DNA of 64,000 bases from Medicago truncatula (GCF_003473485.1 NC_053048.1:26095255-26159254); one strand, 5' to 3'; shown: positions 48,765-61,083, counted from the stretch's first letter. The notes: generated by a model from the letters alone, not told the origin. Translations and numbers: made by a program.

Positions 48765-49700
48765 TGTTGGAACAAAATGTGTTTAACAATAAACCTTAAT
48801 AGTTTTGATGATAACAAGATATTAAAAATTGTCAATTGGACATTGCTAATATTTGTTCAAGTGTACAGGACCATAGACAAAGTTTGATGTTTTTAAAAAG
48901 TCTTGGAAGAACAAAAGAGAGCAAATGAATCAACAAAAAGAGAAGCCTAAAGCATCTGAAAAAATCTGCCTCTGAAGTTAAAATGCTCCTGAAGATACAG
49001 TACACCTGATGACGTCATCAGAAGCAAGTCTATCAGAAGCTATTTCATCAGAAACTGTATATCACCAGAAACTGTAGTTCATCAGAAGATGCAACCTAAA
49101 GTTTCAAATAGCTGTTTAATGGATTCAAACTCGTCTAAAGAGAGTGAAAGACTGAAGAAAAGGTGGCAACGACTAATTTGAAAGGATTTGAAGGCATTGG
49201 ATGCTTATCCTTCAAAGAGCATTGACAAAGTACGTTTGTACGAAGTGTACAACCACTATTTCCACTACTCTGTTTTTGTCTCTACTACAAGACAAGAAAA
49301 ACAGCTCTGCCTGCAAACAATGTTTATGCACATTGGGAACGCATTTGAAATTGATCCTTCATAAGACAATAACCATATCAGGCAAAGGATCAATGGTGAA
49401 TCATCAAAGCTTCAAATGACTCTATTTTGGATGTGCTGGCAATTCAACGTCTCTCTCAGACCTCTATATAAGGGACTGAAGACACAGATTATCTTAAGAA
49501 CAATATACGCATCAGCTAAGCATAAACTCTGTTGAAATTGCTCTTCACTCCAAAGCTCACTTAGAATTTCTTAACAAAGATCACATCTTAGGAATTCTAG
49601 AATCTTTAGAGTCAGTATCTGATTTGTATTGTGAACACCACTGATTGTATATCAAGTGTTCAACCTCAAACATTTTTCATTGTAATTCTGTTTGAATTTA

Positions 49701-49801
49701 GAAGTCTCTTGCAGTTGTGCTTGAATAATAGAAGTCTCTTGACCGTGTTCAGGAGTATAGGAAGTCTCTTGGAGTTGTGCTTGAGCAAGTTGAAGTCTCT
49801 T
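49701..49801 (+). repeat. GAAGTCTCTTG repeat units in the SIRE-like LTR
   Basis: Four imperfect units built on GAAGTCTCTTG, spaced about 30-37 bases apart, with GAGTTGTGCTTGA-like spacers. Confidence 0.8.
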
Positions 49802-50054
49802 GCTAGTTTTAGCAGTGAGCAATTGTAATCAGATATTACATAGTGAACTCTCCTTGGAAGTGCAAGGGGGACTGGACTACTTCTGGTTTATGGAAGGAAC
49901 CAGTATAATTGCTTTGTGTCTCTCTTCTCTCCTTCTCTCTGTTTTATCCGCTGCATCTAGTTCTGGACATCTATTCAGAAGTGGAATTCTATCTGCTTCT
50001 GAACTACTTGTTTCAGTTAGGAGAAAAAGGAAAGAAAAAGCTAACATAACCCAA

Positions 50055-50091
50055 CCCCCCCCCCCCCCCCCCCCCCCCCCCTTGTATTTTT
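50055..50091. repeat. Poly(C) run of 37
   Basis: Thirty-seven C in a row, at the place where SIRE-type LTRs normally carry a short C tract. Length in an assembly may be inaccurate. Confidence 0.85.
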
Positions 50092-50100
50092 AATACAATG

Positions 50101-51418
50101 CAAGGATCAATTTGATAGTTAGTCAAATAATTATGGTTTTTGGAAATTTTGGAGTGTAGATTACAGATTGTAAAATTAGGGTTCCAATTTTATATATTTG
50201 GGGAAGAAATAACTGTTGGAGATTTTATATATTTGGGGAAGAAAGGGCAAAACATTTTCAACAAATCAATTAATTTAGTCCTTTGAAGTTATGGTCACTA
50301 TCAGCTAAATTAGTCTCTGCTTGTCTGACATCTGACATGAAGACATGTGAGAGGTGAACGGCTATGTCAACATCGTTAACACCCAAATTGGACGGTGGGA
50401 CCATTTTGATGGACGTCTAATAAATTCAGAGACTAATGTGATATTTCACATAATTAGTGGGAGAATTTGGCAGATTCGTGAAAATTGAATGACTCAATTT
50501 CTAACAAAATCACCTTTCATCTTATTGTGTAGCCCTCTTTTTTTATGATTTCATTGCAGAAAATGCACATTTTATGGTTGTTAATGACATCGAAAGAGTC
50601 ACTAACACAAGTCACTGTACTTTGTCAATCAATGGAGAATAATTGGATTTACTTATCTCAAGTAATTCTTGACATAAATCATCAATAGTGGACAACATAC
50701 GAAAATTTACAATTTTTTATTTTATTTTTGTCAAGTAGTCTAGTGACTAGAAATTACTCTCAAGGTTAATAAGTGGAGTATCTTGAGGTTCTAACCACGA
50801 CCATGCATACATTATACAATATGCCTACCAAATAAATTAAGTTCACGATGACAAAAATTGGCACCTTTAACTACATCAAATTCACATTGTTGCAATTCAG
50901 ATTCCAATTGAGTTTTTTCTTGAATAGATCAATATAAATGTGTAAAATTTCTAAACATGATTACAAAGGTTGAATGACTTGAATGCATCATTGAGATGTA
51001 AAGTTTCAAATAAGTTCGGTTGTTTGCTCACTAAATCTACTACATAACTCATTTAAGTTATAATCAATGATAGCATTACACAAGTCTACATGATAATAAT
51101 GTCCAACTTGTAGGAAAAAGAGATCAATTGTGCTCATGTATAAGGAATTAAAAGAGATAAATTGTGTATCATATATAGTATATCATATTTTGAGTAAAAG
51201 GTTATAATGCCAAAAGGAATTAAAAGGAATTGTGTATCATGTATAAGGAATTAAAAGAAAACAATTGACTGTAACAGAAAGAGTATGCATACATTAGTGG
51301 AAATTCAAAGTTGTTCGTATATTACTATTTAGAGTAAAAGGTAGAATGCCAGACGCATCAGCTGGTAATTAATTACCGGAAGCTAATCCTAAACATCAGA
51401 GAAGATCTACAGAACACA
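50101..51418. other. Flank between LTR and DPM3
   Basis: 50101-50500 contains worn dispersed-repeat words (AAGGATCAATTTGATAGTTA, TTAGTCCTTTGAAGTTATGG, ATTGGACGGTGGGACCATTT) as in an old MULE-type MITE. AAGGAATTAAAAG recurs at 51143, 51214 and 51246. The rest holds nothing recognisable. Confidence 0.4.
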
Positions 51419-53676
51419 TCAGCTGGTACTGACATCAACTCCCCTTTGCTTCAAATATTCCTTGGCCTCAACAATATCCTGGAAAGAAACAACAAAATGA
51501 GCAACAGTATTTGGCATTGTACAACAAAGAGCTAACTAATATGATCCCGCATTAGGTTACAATCATCTGGTCATGATGATTATTTAACTGCTTAAAGAGC
51601 ATTTAGGAGGATAGGCTGGCATTTATATGATAATTGAAGCACCATTTGAACCAAGTAAAAAGATTTGGGGTTTTACATTGAATATGTTACAGTCTACAAA
51701 TCAGTACGGAAGTCTTATTCAATCAAACTGAGAAGGATGGTCCATTACAGGATGTGCCAGACGGCAGACACTTTTGCATGACAAGGCAAAAAGGTTGTGA
51801 ATCCAAAGTTATTGTATCCAAAAATCCTTGCACATTGCATTGGCAAGACTCAGGAGTACTCATAAATCTAGTATGGAGTCTGCAACAATATTTTCTGATC
51901 AAAATGTTCAATGACGGAAGGGAAGAAGGATGTTGATCATAACGGTGGTAAATGACGCAGTAAAGAATAACTGAAACTCATATCATGCTTCAAACTATGA
52001 TAATCAATATGGGATACCCCATGGAGTGAATGCCAGAAGTGGAGTCTGATTTCTTATTTACATACATTCTTTTTAAATAATTGAAAAAAGTAGAGAACAT
52101 TTTGATAGAAATAATGAGGCCTTAATGAACCCAGTTCAGTGGTGGACCTCAAGGAGTTGCCTGCTAACAGGGAGTACCCTGTTTATGCAAAATGATTTGA
52201 AAACTAGTGTTTATTTTCTCCACCATAACATTTATGTCCCTAATTTTTTGTATAATGATAAGTTTTTTGGTTCTGTAGGGTGACAATTGAATTTGAACAC
52301 GGTGGGTAGAAGTAGAACTACTACTTATTTTCTCCCCCACAACATTTTTGTCCCCCCTCTATACCTATTCCATTGTCAATAAGAAAAAGTCAACAGCATT
52401 GTTAACTGTACCCTACAGCCTAAACATTTTGGTAAGTATACCTTCGAAACCATGAGATGGAGGCCACGCACCCCATCTTTGGACTGGACCGAAATGATAG
52501 ATCCTACTGAACTGGATTTGATGCCCAAAGAACCTAGTAAAACAGATTCAGCAAGTAGCTGTGGTGGTTGTACTGGCAAGGGAAGAAGGGTAAAAAAAAG
52601 ATTAACCTTCAATAGCCATAAATCCTCAATGGACCACCTTAGGTCCCCTCTTAAAAAGGTCCATATTATTATTAGAGGGAACCAGAAATATAAGTGCACT
52701 GTAAAGAAACAAAAATTTGGTGACAGGTGGAGAAATGAGTGTGCTCATAAAGACAAAAGTTAGAATGTCTGAGGAGAATTCTTTGATATTCGGGTTTGAG
52801 AAATTTGTGATTGGCATATTTTTGGAGGAAACTTTCAAGACTGATATTTTCTCATTCTCCTCCGTAAAATTGCAACTTGCAAGGATATCTTGTGCTTTAT
52901 TATAAATTATTTAAACCTTAGTAATAGCTAATTTCTAAACTGGATGAACCTCAACAATAGCTAATTTGTATCCAAATTAAGTGTGTGGGAATTAAACACA
53001 AACACTGTTCCAGTTCTGAAATTATTTCAAACAATTGTGGGAAAGTAAACTCCGATTGCACTTATCTACGAAAATATATATTCCATACGAACTATAAAAG
53101 CACAACACTTAATTAAGTATATAACAATGCAACCACTAATGCACAGAGGTAGAACATACCTTTTGCAACAACAGGGCTTCTTGAGGACAAGTAGGAAAAT
53201 TCATCAGACCAACTCCAACCATTAATAGACCGTAACATCCTAAAGACACAACAAAATAGATTGGTAGCTGCATAAAGGACAGAAGAATGGTTGTTAGCAT
53301 TATGATGTTTATAATTCTATCAAAATATAAAAAAGCATCAAAAGGTTCGGTTAAGCTGGAAAGGATCGAAGACTTTGCTTGTAAGGCTTAGGTTTGAATC
53401 CATCAGCCAGCAATCTCGTTGGTAGTCTATCTACATGCACATTATAAGTCCACATTGAGGTGTATTTCATGTCACAGCTTTGGAAACAGATAAGCTCTCC
53501 CACCCCAAAAGAATATTGTACCATAGAACACATTAAAAAGTTAAAAGTAAAGCATGCGATGACATGAAACCTACCAACCAAGTATGACTTTGAGGAATGG
53601 TAGAAGTTTGTAGAAGGCCAATCCATAAAGCAGTGATGGCAATTACCAGCGACAATATCTTTACAATATGCTTCAT
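51419..53676 (-). CDS. DPM3: Dolichol-phosphate mannosyltransferase subunit 3
   Basis: DPM3 anchors the catalytic subunit DPM1 at the ER membrane; the complex makes dolichol-phosphate mannose for N-glycans, GPI anchors and O-mannosylation. Coding exons (minus strand): 53676-53575, 53267-53160 and 51478-51419, all GT-AG, all joining in phase 0 to 89 residues plus stop, the usual plant length. Residues 7-25 (SLVIAITALWIGLLQTS) and about 36-58 (PIYFVVSLGCYGLLMVGVGL) are two membrane spans. The family signature FPTCPQEALLLQKDIVEAKE follows, then a charged C-terminal helix (YLKQRGVDVSTS) that would bind DPM1. The exons are too short to stand out as open frames; recognition rests on the conserved wording and clean splice sites. 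No lesion is seen. Confidence 0.95.
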
Positions 53677-54630
53677 TTATCAATCTGAAATCAGTGAATA
53701 ATATAAGTATTTGTGTGTAAATGTGTTATGTGTATTTTCAAAAAGAGGTTATACTTGTATATGCTTTATCACAAAAATTAAGTATGTGGGTGCGTATTCA
53801 TGGTAAAATAGAGGGAGTGCACAGACGACAAAAGAGACAATAAATGAAGCATACAAAGACATAAAACAGCACACTCAAAAGTTGAAGCAACATTTGTTGC
53901 AATTATTACAAGAAAGCAAAACTGTGAGCTAAAAGTCTAAAACAACAACATAAACTCTAATGCCATGAATCCCATGATGGTGGAGTGATTAAGCCTTACA
54001 GCTAGTATACAACAGATTTTTTACTTCTATTATTAAATACGATAGCAGAAAACATCCATTCATACCGATCATCATAACACTAAAAAGCATATACATAATT
54101 CAGGTTCCATATCCATGTCAGACACATGCTCAACATGCCATCACAAAACACTAATGACAATCGTTTGAATGTATCAATTTCGTTAAATGGCTAGCAACCA
54201 ACATAGACACAACATGGACACAGTCATTTCACACTTAATTTTAATTAAAAAGGAAAAAGAAATTATGGCAAGGATGCTTTAGTCACCACATACAAAGTTG
54301 ATTTCCAGTAACTTTTCACTGCATTTTATCTCATAAATTTTAATCAAAATATTGTAAATCATGAAGCTTGTACGTGGATATTATGAATTATGAAACTTTT
54401 TCCTTGAATTTTTAATTTTGCCACACAAACAAAACATGTTGTATCTTCTCCTACAATATCTGAAATGTAGTGTTTGGATTCCTGGTCGTGCTTCACAATG
54501 GAAGCAACCAATTTTTTTATGCAAAATCAGGGTATATATGTGGACAGCATGTAATTACTCACAATTTTATCCAGATTACTTTCAAAAGTTCATCCACAAA
54601 CCAGAGTTATGCAAATAAATACTAGAACAA

Positions 54631-55733
54631 GAACAGTCCTTTATTTACGACCACAAATTTGAAGTAAAAGATTATTACTACCACTGCCATCAATATGAAT
54701 ATGTTAGTTAAATATAAATAAAAGTAATTGGTCAATCATCCACATCGCTAGGCAGATGTAGATGAAAATCTATACCAAAATCAATGCATTAAATGTGCAA
54801 GCTTAATATGCAAATGAATATTTAACAGCTACTAGCTTAAATGGTACAACATGTCTATCTCTTCAGTAGAAAATAAATGTCTCAAACAGGAAAAACTTGT
54901 GCATGATCAGGGATTTCTAGATTCCAGTTATAACGTAGTTGTCATACATATATCAGACATTTACTGGATGCTCATATATCTGTAATGAGGCAAAGCCTAA
55001 AAGTTATGGTCTAATGCAACTGAACTCCATTTTAAAAATAAAATAAAAAACGAAATACTCAAGTACAAGACTGTTTTGTAGCCACTGCCATCAGATGGGA
55101 TTTCCATGAAATTCATTTCATTGTTGATAATAACAGATATTATAGTTACATCACTCAAAGCCCTTGCGCAGTTTCCCAACATCATTTGGACTAGCAAAGT
55201 ATATGCTTGACTAAATTCATATTTATCGATCTCTAAATTTCTTTTTAAAAAGAAACTTATATTGCACTGCTAGACCCAAAAGAAATAGGCTTGCAAAAAA
55301 TCAGGAGTGGGAAGGTAGGCATTACAGAAACAAAATATGTAAAATTAAAAATAGAAACCCATTGCATTTGATCATGGAATTCAATTCATAACATACATCT
55401 ATCACAAAGCAAATGCATCATTCAAAAGGATTATAACTGGTACATGTACATCATAGCAGCTCCCATCACTGGGGATGCAAATGCAACTAAGTTACTAAAA
55501 TGATAAGGATGTAAACTTTCAAAATAAATAATCAATTAAAACTTCACTCGAGAAGAAAGCAGTCATACATTGACAACTGAGTTAACTATTTGCAACTTCC
55601 ATCAGGAGGGATCACCATGAAATTCATTTCACAGTTCAACAGAACTCAAAGCCCTTGCGCAGTTTCCCAACATCACTTGGAAGTTTAAGGAATAAACCCT
55701 ATTAGCTAAAAGCCCTTGTTGCCAGTACTAGGC
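54631..55733. repeat. Leader-intron tandem duplicate, copy 1
   Basis: Contains in order AAATATAAATAAAAGTAA, TAGGCAGATGT, GATTTCTAGATTCCAGTTA, GCAAAGCCTAAAAGT and two sub-repeats with CATGAAATTCATTTCA and CTCAAAGCCCTTGCGCAGTT. The same order is found at 55856-57001. Confidence 0.85.
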
Positions 55734-55855
55734 AGCTATGAACACAAGTTATTGTAAATATCAAAGGCTTTAAGAAAAGAGCATTCCATCAAATTCAGAA
55801 TCACACAAATCCCTAAATGAATAAAACAAACATCAGGACACCATCTCAATAATAA

Positions 55856-57001
55856 GAACAGTACTTTATGACCACCTAATTTCAGCAAATGATTATTGCT
55901 ACTACTGCCATCAATAAGTACCATGAAAATGTTGCAGTCAAATATAAATAAAAGTAACGGCTGAACCTTCCAGCATCCATAGGCAGATGTGTATGAAAAT
56001 CCTAACCAAATATAAATAAAAGTAACAGCTCAACCTTCCAGCACCGTATGAAGAGCCATTAGCTTAAAAGGTACACTAAGTCTATCTCTTAAATAGAAAA
56101 ATAAATATCTTAAACATGAAAACCCATTGTTCGTGATCATGGATTTCTAGATTCCAGTTAAACTTTTTTGTCATGCATACATCTGCAATGAAGCAAAGCC
56201 TAAAAGTAATGGTGGTCTAATGAAACTGAACTCTTTCCATTAAAAAACTCCAGTAAAAGACTCTTGTTGCCACTGCCATCAGATGTGATTTCCATGAAAT
56301 TCATTTCATTGCTAATAACATATATGATGGTTACATGACTCAAAGCCCTTGCGCAGTCCCAATATCATTTGGACTTTACAAGAAAAATGTATGGTAGATT
56401 AAATTCATATGTATCAAATAACGTATATCGTATAACAAGTATAAGACTCGCTACATATCAGAAATATTGAAGATTTTACATCTTAAGTCTTAACCTGCTC
56501 TGAATTTCTCTAATAAACAAAAAAAATACTTGTAGAACAATTGTACTGCTGGATCTAAAAGAAATGGACTTCCTGAAATTCAGCAGGAAGATAGGTATGA
56601 CTAAATACTAAAAAAGAAAACAAATAAAAATATAAATAAAATACAGACACATAGAATTAGATCATGAAAATGCAGCTACATCATGGAAATACAGACATAT
56701 TGCCTTAAAAGTTTAAAATTGGTTAACAACGGGTACATCATGGCTGCTCCAATCTCTGCCCATGTAAATGCAGCTAAAATGATAAGGATACACCATTTCA
56801 AAATAAATAACCAATTGAAACTTCAGTGAAGAAGAAACCAAATCATACATGACAACTAAAATAAACTATTTGCCACCTCCATCAGGTGGGATCAACATGA
56901 AATTCATATCAAAGTTCAACAGAACTCAAAGCCCTTGCGCAATTTCCCAGCATCACTTGGAAGTTTAAGGAAAAACCTTATCACCTAAAAACCCATATTG
57001 C
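55856..57001. repeat. Leader-intron tandem duplicate, copy 2
   Basis: Second copy of the 1.1 kb block. The best conserved piece, around CTCAAAGCCCTTGCGCAGTT and TGCCATCAGATG, occurs four times in all (55081, 55590, 56270, 56880). It also duplicates an AAATATAAATAAAAGTAAC segment internally (55940, 56008). Confidence 0.85.
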
Positions 57002-57008
57002 CAGATAT

Positions 57009-57282
57009 CCCTGTTTGGATGAGAAACTTAATTGCAGCTTATAACACAAGCACTTATCATGATAAACACTTGTGTGTAAGCTATTTCTATAACATAAAAA
57101 TAAAATCAAGTTAATTGTTTTTGTAAATGTTATAAGTTGTTTTCATAACTATCTTGGATCACTTATAAAGATAAGCTGAAAACAGTTTATGAACATGTCA
57201 TAAGTTGTTTTCATAAGTTCTCTTGAACATTCTAAAAAACTTAAGTCAATAGATAAGCTCACATAAGTAAATCCAAACAGGC
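57009..57282. mobile_element. MITE with CCTGTTTGGAT inverted ends, DPM3 leader intron
   Basis: CCCTGTTTGGAT at the left and ATCCAAACAGGC at the right form terminal inverted repeats. The interior has ATAAGTTGTTTTCATAA repeats (57131, 57210). No transposase; family not assigned. Confidence 0.7.
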
Positions 57283-57784
57283 CCAAAGTCAACAACGAAC
57301 ACTTCAAATCTCGTAAATATGAAATGCAAACTTTTCATCAAATTCATATTCACGCCAATTCTTAAATTCATAATCTTAACAAACTCATCAAATAATTAGC
57401 TAGTTCAATCCCCAATTGCATAAAATGAAAAGCAATAAAACGGATCAGGATTTATTCATAAATCTAGGGTTTTCTTAAGAACAAATTAGAAGAGATTTGT
57501 AAATGTAAATGGGAAGAAGATTACACACCAATTGATGAAGAAAGAGGCCGAAACAGCTTAGACTCCGGCAGCGGTTACAGATGACTCAAGACTGGCGGAA
57601 GCAGGAGATGGCGGCGACGGTGAGGCGCGGTGGTGGAGTGATTTGAGAATGAGCGATGAAATGAGATTGAGACACGGCTTTATCGATAGAAGAGCGTATT
57701 GCTGAGAAAGTTGTCTAATTTTTTAATTTTTTTTTACTCTCAAATTTTTATTAGTTTTTTTTAGTCCTTATAATTTTTTAAAGT

Positions 57785-58740
57785 ATTTTGGTCCCACTTA
57801 AAATCAGATATGTTTGATTAACTCTCGAGTTTCTTCTTTCCTCCGGCGCCTAGTTCAACAATGTTTGTCCACTCGTCAAAATCTTACCAATAGAGACATC
57901 CCTTGTAACGACACTTGTGTTGTTTGTGAATCCTTAGTGATCTCACATGCATATGTTCTTTGTTTGTACCAAGACAAAAGAATGTTGGGAGGGCATTGGT
58001 TTAGTAACAATGGTCCGGGAGTTGCTCCACCAAGCTAACAATTTTACAACTCTATTGTTGAATTTTTTGGCAGGTTGCCTCCTCCCCAACAGCAAACTAC
58101 CGCAATGCTTTTATGGAGTATTTTTGGAAGAGCAGAAACATAAAGTTTTGGGAGTCTCATGAAATCTCATCATCCGCAATCATTACGAGAGCAAAGGACT
58201 CACTTGATGAATGGATATGTATACAAAGCAAAATCACAAGCACACAGATCGAACCATAACACCATGTGGGTTAAACCGCTGGAAGGCATGTTAAAGTGCA
58301 ACGTTGACGCCACAATGTTCCAAAACAATGCTATAACATGATATGGTTTATGCTTCCACAACTCTACTAGGCATTTCATAATAGGGAAAATCTATGTTTT
58401 CATCATCCCAAGAGTCACTCTTAGATGTTGAAGCTACTGCACTATTTGAAGCTTTTAATATGACAGTCTCATGCACTTCAAAACTCTTACAGTTCATTCA
58501 AACTTCACCCATCTTAATGAATTTGGAGACACAATTTCACAGTGCATAGACATCTTGACCACAAATACCGACTTTAAAGTGTCATATATTAGGAGGCAAG
58601 CAAATAGGGTTGCTCACACCATAATTAGAGTTTCCTTATCACAACCTAGCCCCCACATTTTTCATATTGTACCATCTACTTTGTACTCTTTGATTATGAA
58701 TTAAATGAACTAAATTTGTCTTCCCTAAAAAAAAGGAGTT
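57785..58740 (+). pseudogene. 5'-truncated LINE, ORF2 C-terminus
   Basis: 57814-58040 encodes the zinc-binding region found after LINE reverse transcriptase (FLRRLVQQCLSTRQNLTNRD, then CNDTCVVCESL). From 58250 a decayed RNase H domain follows (WVKPLEGMLKCNVDATMFQN, then FKVSYIRRQANRVAHTI). Frameshifts and stops interrupt it. It ends in a short A run at 58728, as LINE insertions do. The 5' truncation and tail support target-primed insertion. Confidence 0.75.
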
Positions 58741-59190
58741 TTGCAAACATCTTTTAGAACATTATAAAAAGTTTTTTTTTTTTACAAATTATAAGCCCAA
58801 ATTTTAATTTATAATTTCATATTTTTATTACTTTTATCTTGAATTTTTAACTTTTAAAGTTTTTTTTTTTAATTCATCAAATATTAAAAAATTATATATT
58901 TTAGTAAATGAAGGTGCCATAATGTTTTAAACATTTTTTTTGACAGAATAATGTTTTAAACATGTTTATCAAAACTCTTTCAAAAATTTAATAGTTTAAT
59001 GATAATTAAATAAATTTGATTTTAACAAAATTCCATGCAAATTTTTTATGTCTCAATTGAATTTTATAGGGACTAAAGCTTTATATGAACGATTTTTTTA
59101 TTTTATTTTTTATGAAATTTTTTTGTATTTTAACATATAAAATCAAACAAAAAAATAATAAATAAAAACTATTTTGAAACCTACCTTTTC
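58741..59190. other. AT-rich intergenic DNA upstream of the F-box gene
   Basis: Mostly A and T runs; no feature is supported apart from the TATA box just beyond. Confidence 0.5.
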
Positions 59191-59192
59191 CC

Positions 59193-59202
59193 CTATATAA
59201 AG
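59193..59202 (+). promoter_or_regulatory. TATA box of the F-box gene
   Basis: CTATATAAAG lies 60 bases before the chosen ATG, in the right position for a short leader starting near 59225-59230. Confidence 0.65.
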
Positions 59203-59261
59203 ACTTGTAAGAACAACACACATATACTCAACACTTTGTCAGTAACCAACATTTGCCTCTC

Positions 59262-60475
59262 ATGAATTCAAACGGCGATCCAACTTCCATGCTGCTAGTC
59301 CTCTTGAACGAAATCCTATCAGAAATCCTATCACGCCTTCCTTTCAAAACTCTGATGCAAATGAAATGTGTCTGCAAATCATTGAAAACCCTAATCTCTG
59401 ATCCCGCCTTCGCCAAAGTGCGTCTTCAGAAATCATTATGTGACGCCAGCCTCACACTTATCCCTAACTGGTCCACCATGCCTGACCAGGACTTGAATTT
59501 GAATTGCAGTATCGTACCATTTCCCGTTACCGGTTTAGTAGAAGACGAGGAAATCACCATTGACGACGATCCTTACTATCTAATCAGTGATAAGGATTGT
59601 TGTCAGATGGTTGGTTCATGTAATGGCTTGATATGTTATTCTTCTGTTGCCAAAAATAGAAACTGGCTCCGTTTTTGGAATCCGGCCACTCATTCGTTAT
59701 CTGAAAAACTATTCTTGTTGAGCCATGGTCGACACACCAAATTCACATTTGGTTATGATATTTCAACTAAAACTTATAAGGTGGTGGCCTACTCTGAATA
59801 CAATGTGAAAATTCTCACCTTGGGTGATAATGTATGGAGGAATATACGAAGTTTTCCTGTTGTTCCTTTTCATGTTGTGCCTCCTAATGGCAATTGTCAT
59901 CCATTTGTGAATAATGGTGTTTATGTGAGCGGCACTATTAACTGGTTGGCTATTCGAAACACGACTGAGTATCAATGGACTGATATTTTAGTCGAGCAAT
60001 TTGTAATTGTCTCGCTTGATCTGGCTACGGAGACATATCAACAGCTGTTGCCACCTGAGGGGTTTGTTGAAGTACCAACTGTTGAGCCGTCTGTTACTGT
60101 ATTGATGGACTGTCTATGTTTTTCTCACAGTTTTCAGGGTTATTTTGTTTTATGGAAGATGATGGAATTTGGAGTTCAAGATTCTTGGACTCAATTCCTC
60201 AAAATCAGTTTTTAGAATCATGAAATTGATGATTATTATCGCATTAGTGATCTTCTACCATATGATTCTCAATTGTTCCTGTTCCCATTGTGCGTTTCCG
60301 AGAGTAGGAATACACTAATAATGGCAAGCAATCAAGAAAGCGATGATGGCCATAATCAGCATGCAATTCTCTACGATTGGGTAGATAATAAAGTGGGGAA
60401 AGTTAGGTCTAAGAATGAAGTGCTGTGGTTTTTTGCCAAGAATATGTTGAAAGCTTGGCTTCAACAACGTTTTGA
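59262..60475 (+). pseudogene. F-box protein gene with premature stop and frameshift
   Basis: F-box proteins recruit substrates to SCF ubiquitin ligases. The first ATG is at 59262; the frame is open to TAG at 60213-60215 (317 residues). Residues about 12-55 are the F-box (LLNEILSEILSRLPFKTL, then VCKSLKTLISDPAF). An F-box-associated domain follows: GSCNGLICY, WNPATHSLSEKL, FTFGYDISTKTYKVVAY and NNGVYVSGTINWLA. After the TAG the same frame goes on with coding sequence typical of the family end (RISDLLPYDSQLFLFPLCVS, then AILYDWVDNKVGKV). The usual last words YVESLASTTF appear one frame over and end at 60475, implying a one-base loss near 60442. The gene may still make a protein lacking about 85 residues. 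It is either a recent pseudogene or a truncated functional allele. Confidence 0.85.
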
Positions 60476-61083
60476 AAGTAAGTTCCTCTTCAATATTTAG
60501 TTCAAATTTATTTTTTAAGTGTTTTGTAATCTCTGAACTGAATGTGTTTGTTTTGGTTTGTTTTAATATAATATTATAAGTTATAACTTGACGACTATCC
60601 TCCTAAAAGGAAATTCAATGACTCTTGAATGATGTTTGTTTGGTTGGTTTTCAGAACATCTTATACAAAACTAGAGTATCAAGTTGTTCTCAATTTGGGA
60701 GGATAATAATACATTATTTAAAATTTAAATGCAAGTAAAATAGTGTTAAAAAGTAGTAGAGTGAATTTTTAAATTGACAAACATGTCAATGGGTTCGTTA
60801 CACATAATCTTTAGACTCGGACAAATTGATCATATATAAATTTTACGAGAAAAGGGAAAACACCATTTACTCTTCAAACTGATATCGAATTCATTTACTT
60901 CAAAACTTTGTTATTGATAATGATTGTGTTTGTATTTTTACTTTGTATTGTATTAACGTTCAAATTTGCTGAGGGTATGTTTCTGAACCCACCCCCTTTG
61001 TTACTTATTGGTGAAAGGAGCATTAGAATGAGTACCAACTTATTTCTAATCGAATACTTAGAGTTATCCTATACCAACGGGAG
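60476..61083. other. Downstream flank of the F-box gene
   Basis: AT-rich; no further gene. The open frame at 60908-61105 has no recognisable domain. Confidence 0.5.

Larger units (their letters stand above)
48765..50100 (+). mobile_element. SIRE-like (Ty1/copia) solo LTR
   Basis: The start TGTTGGAACAAAATGTGTTT, the GATGATAACAAGATATT stretch, many ATCAGAAG words and the repeated GAAGTCTCTTG units (49701-49801) match legume SIRE-type LTRs. CTCTATATAAGGG at 49463 is a strong LTR TATA box. Near the right end a C-rich tract leads to CTTGTATTTTT. No primer-binding site or internal region follows, so it is a solo or truncated LTR; the exact right end is uncertain. Confidence 0.7.
53685..57690 (-). 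other. DPM3 probable 5' UTR exon and leader intron
   Basis: The start exon is preceded by an acceptor (TTTCAG/ATTGATAA) eight bases before the ATG. Upstream, 57690-57532 on the minus strand is GC-richer, C/T-rich, free of ATG and ends with a donor-like CATCAATTG/GTGTGTAA, as expected for a plant 5' UTR exon. The leader intron would be about 3.85 kb. Long leader introns often raise expression in plants, but that is not shown here. Confidence 0.6.

Noticed and set aside
52376..52763. Overlapping frames of 103 and 107 codons on both strands in DPM3 intron 2
   Set aside because: Neither shows a domain, and they lie inside a well-supported intron.
54997..55197. 66-codon minus-strand frame over the GCCCTTGCGCAG repeat
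   Set aside because: The frame is not kept in the other three copies of the repeat.
59253..59261. Extended start of the F-box protein
   Set aside because: The codon at 59253 is TTG; the first ATG in frame is at 59262 and sits directly before the F-box.
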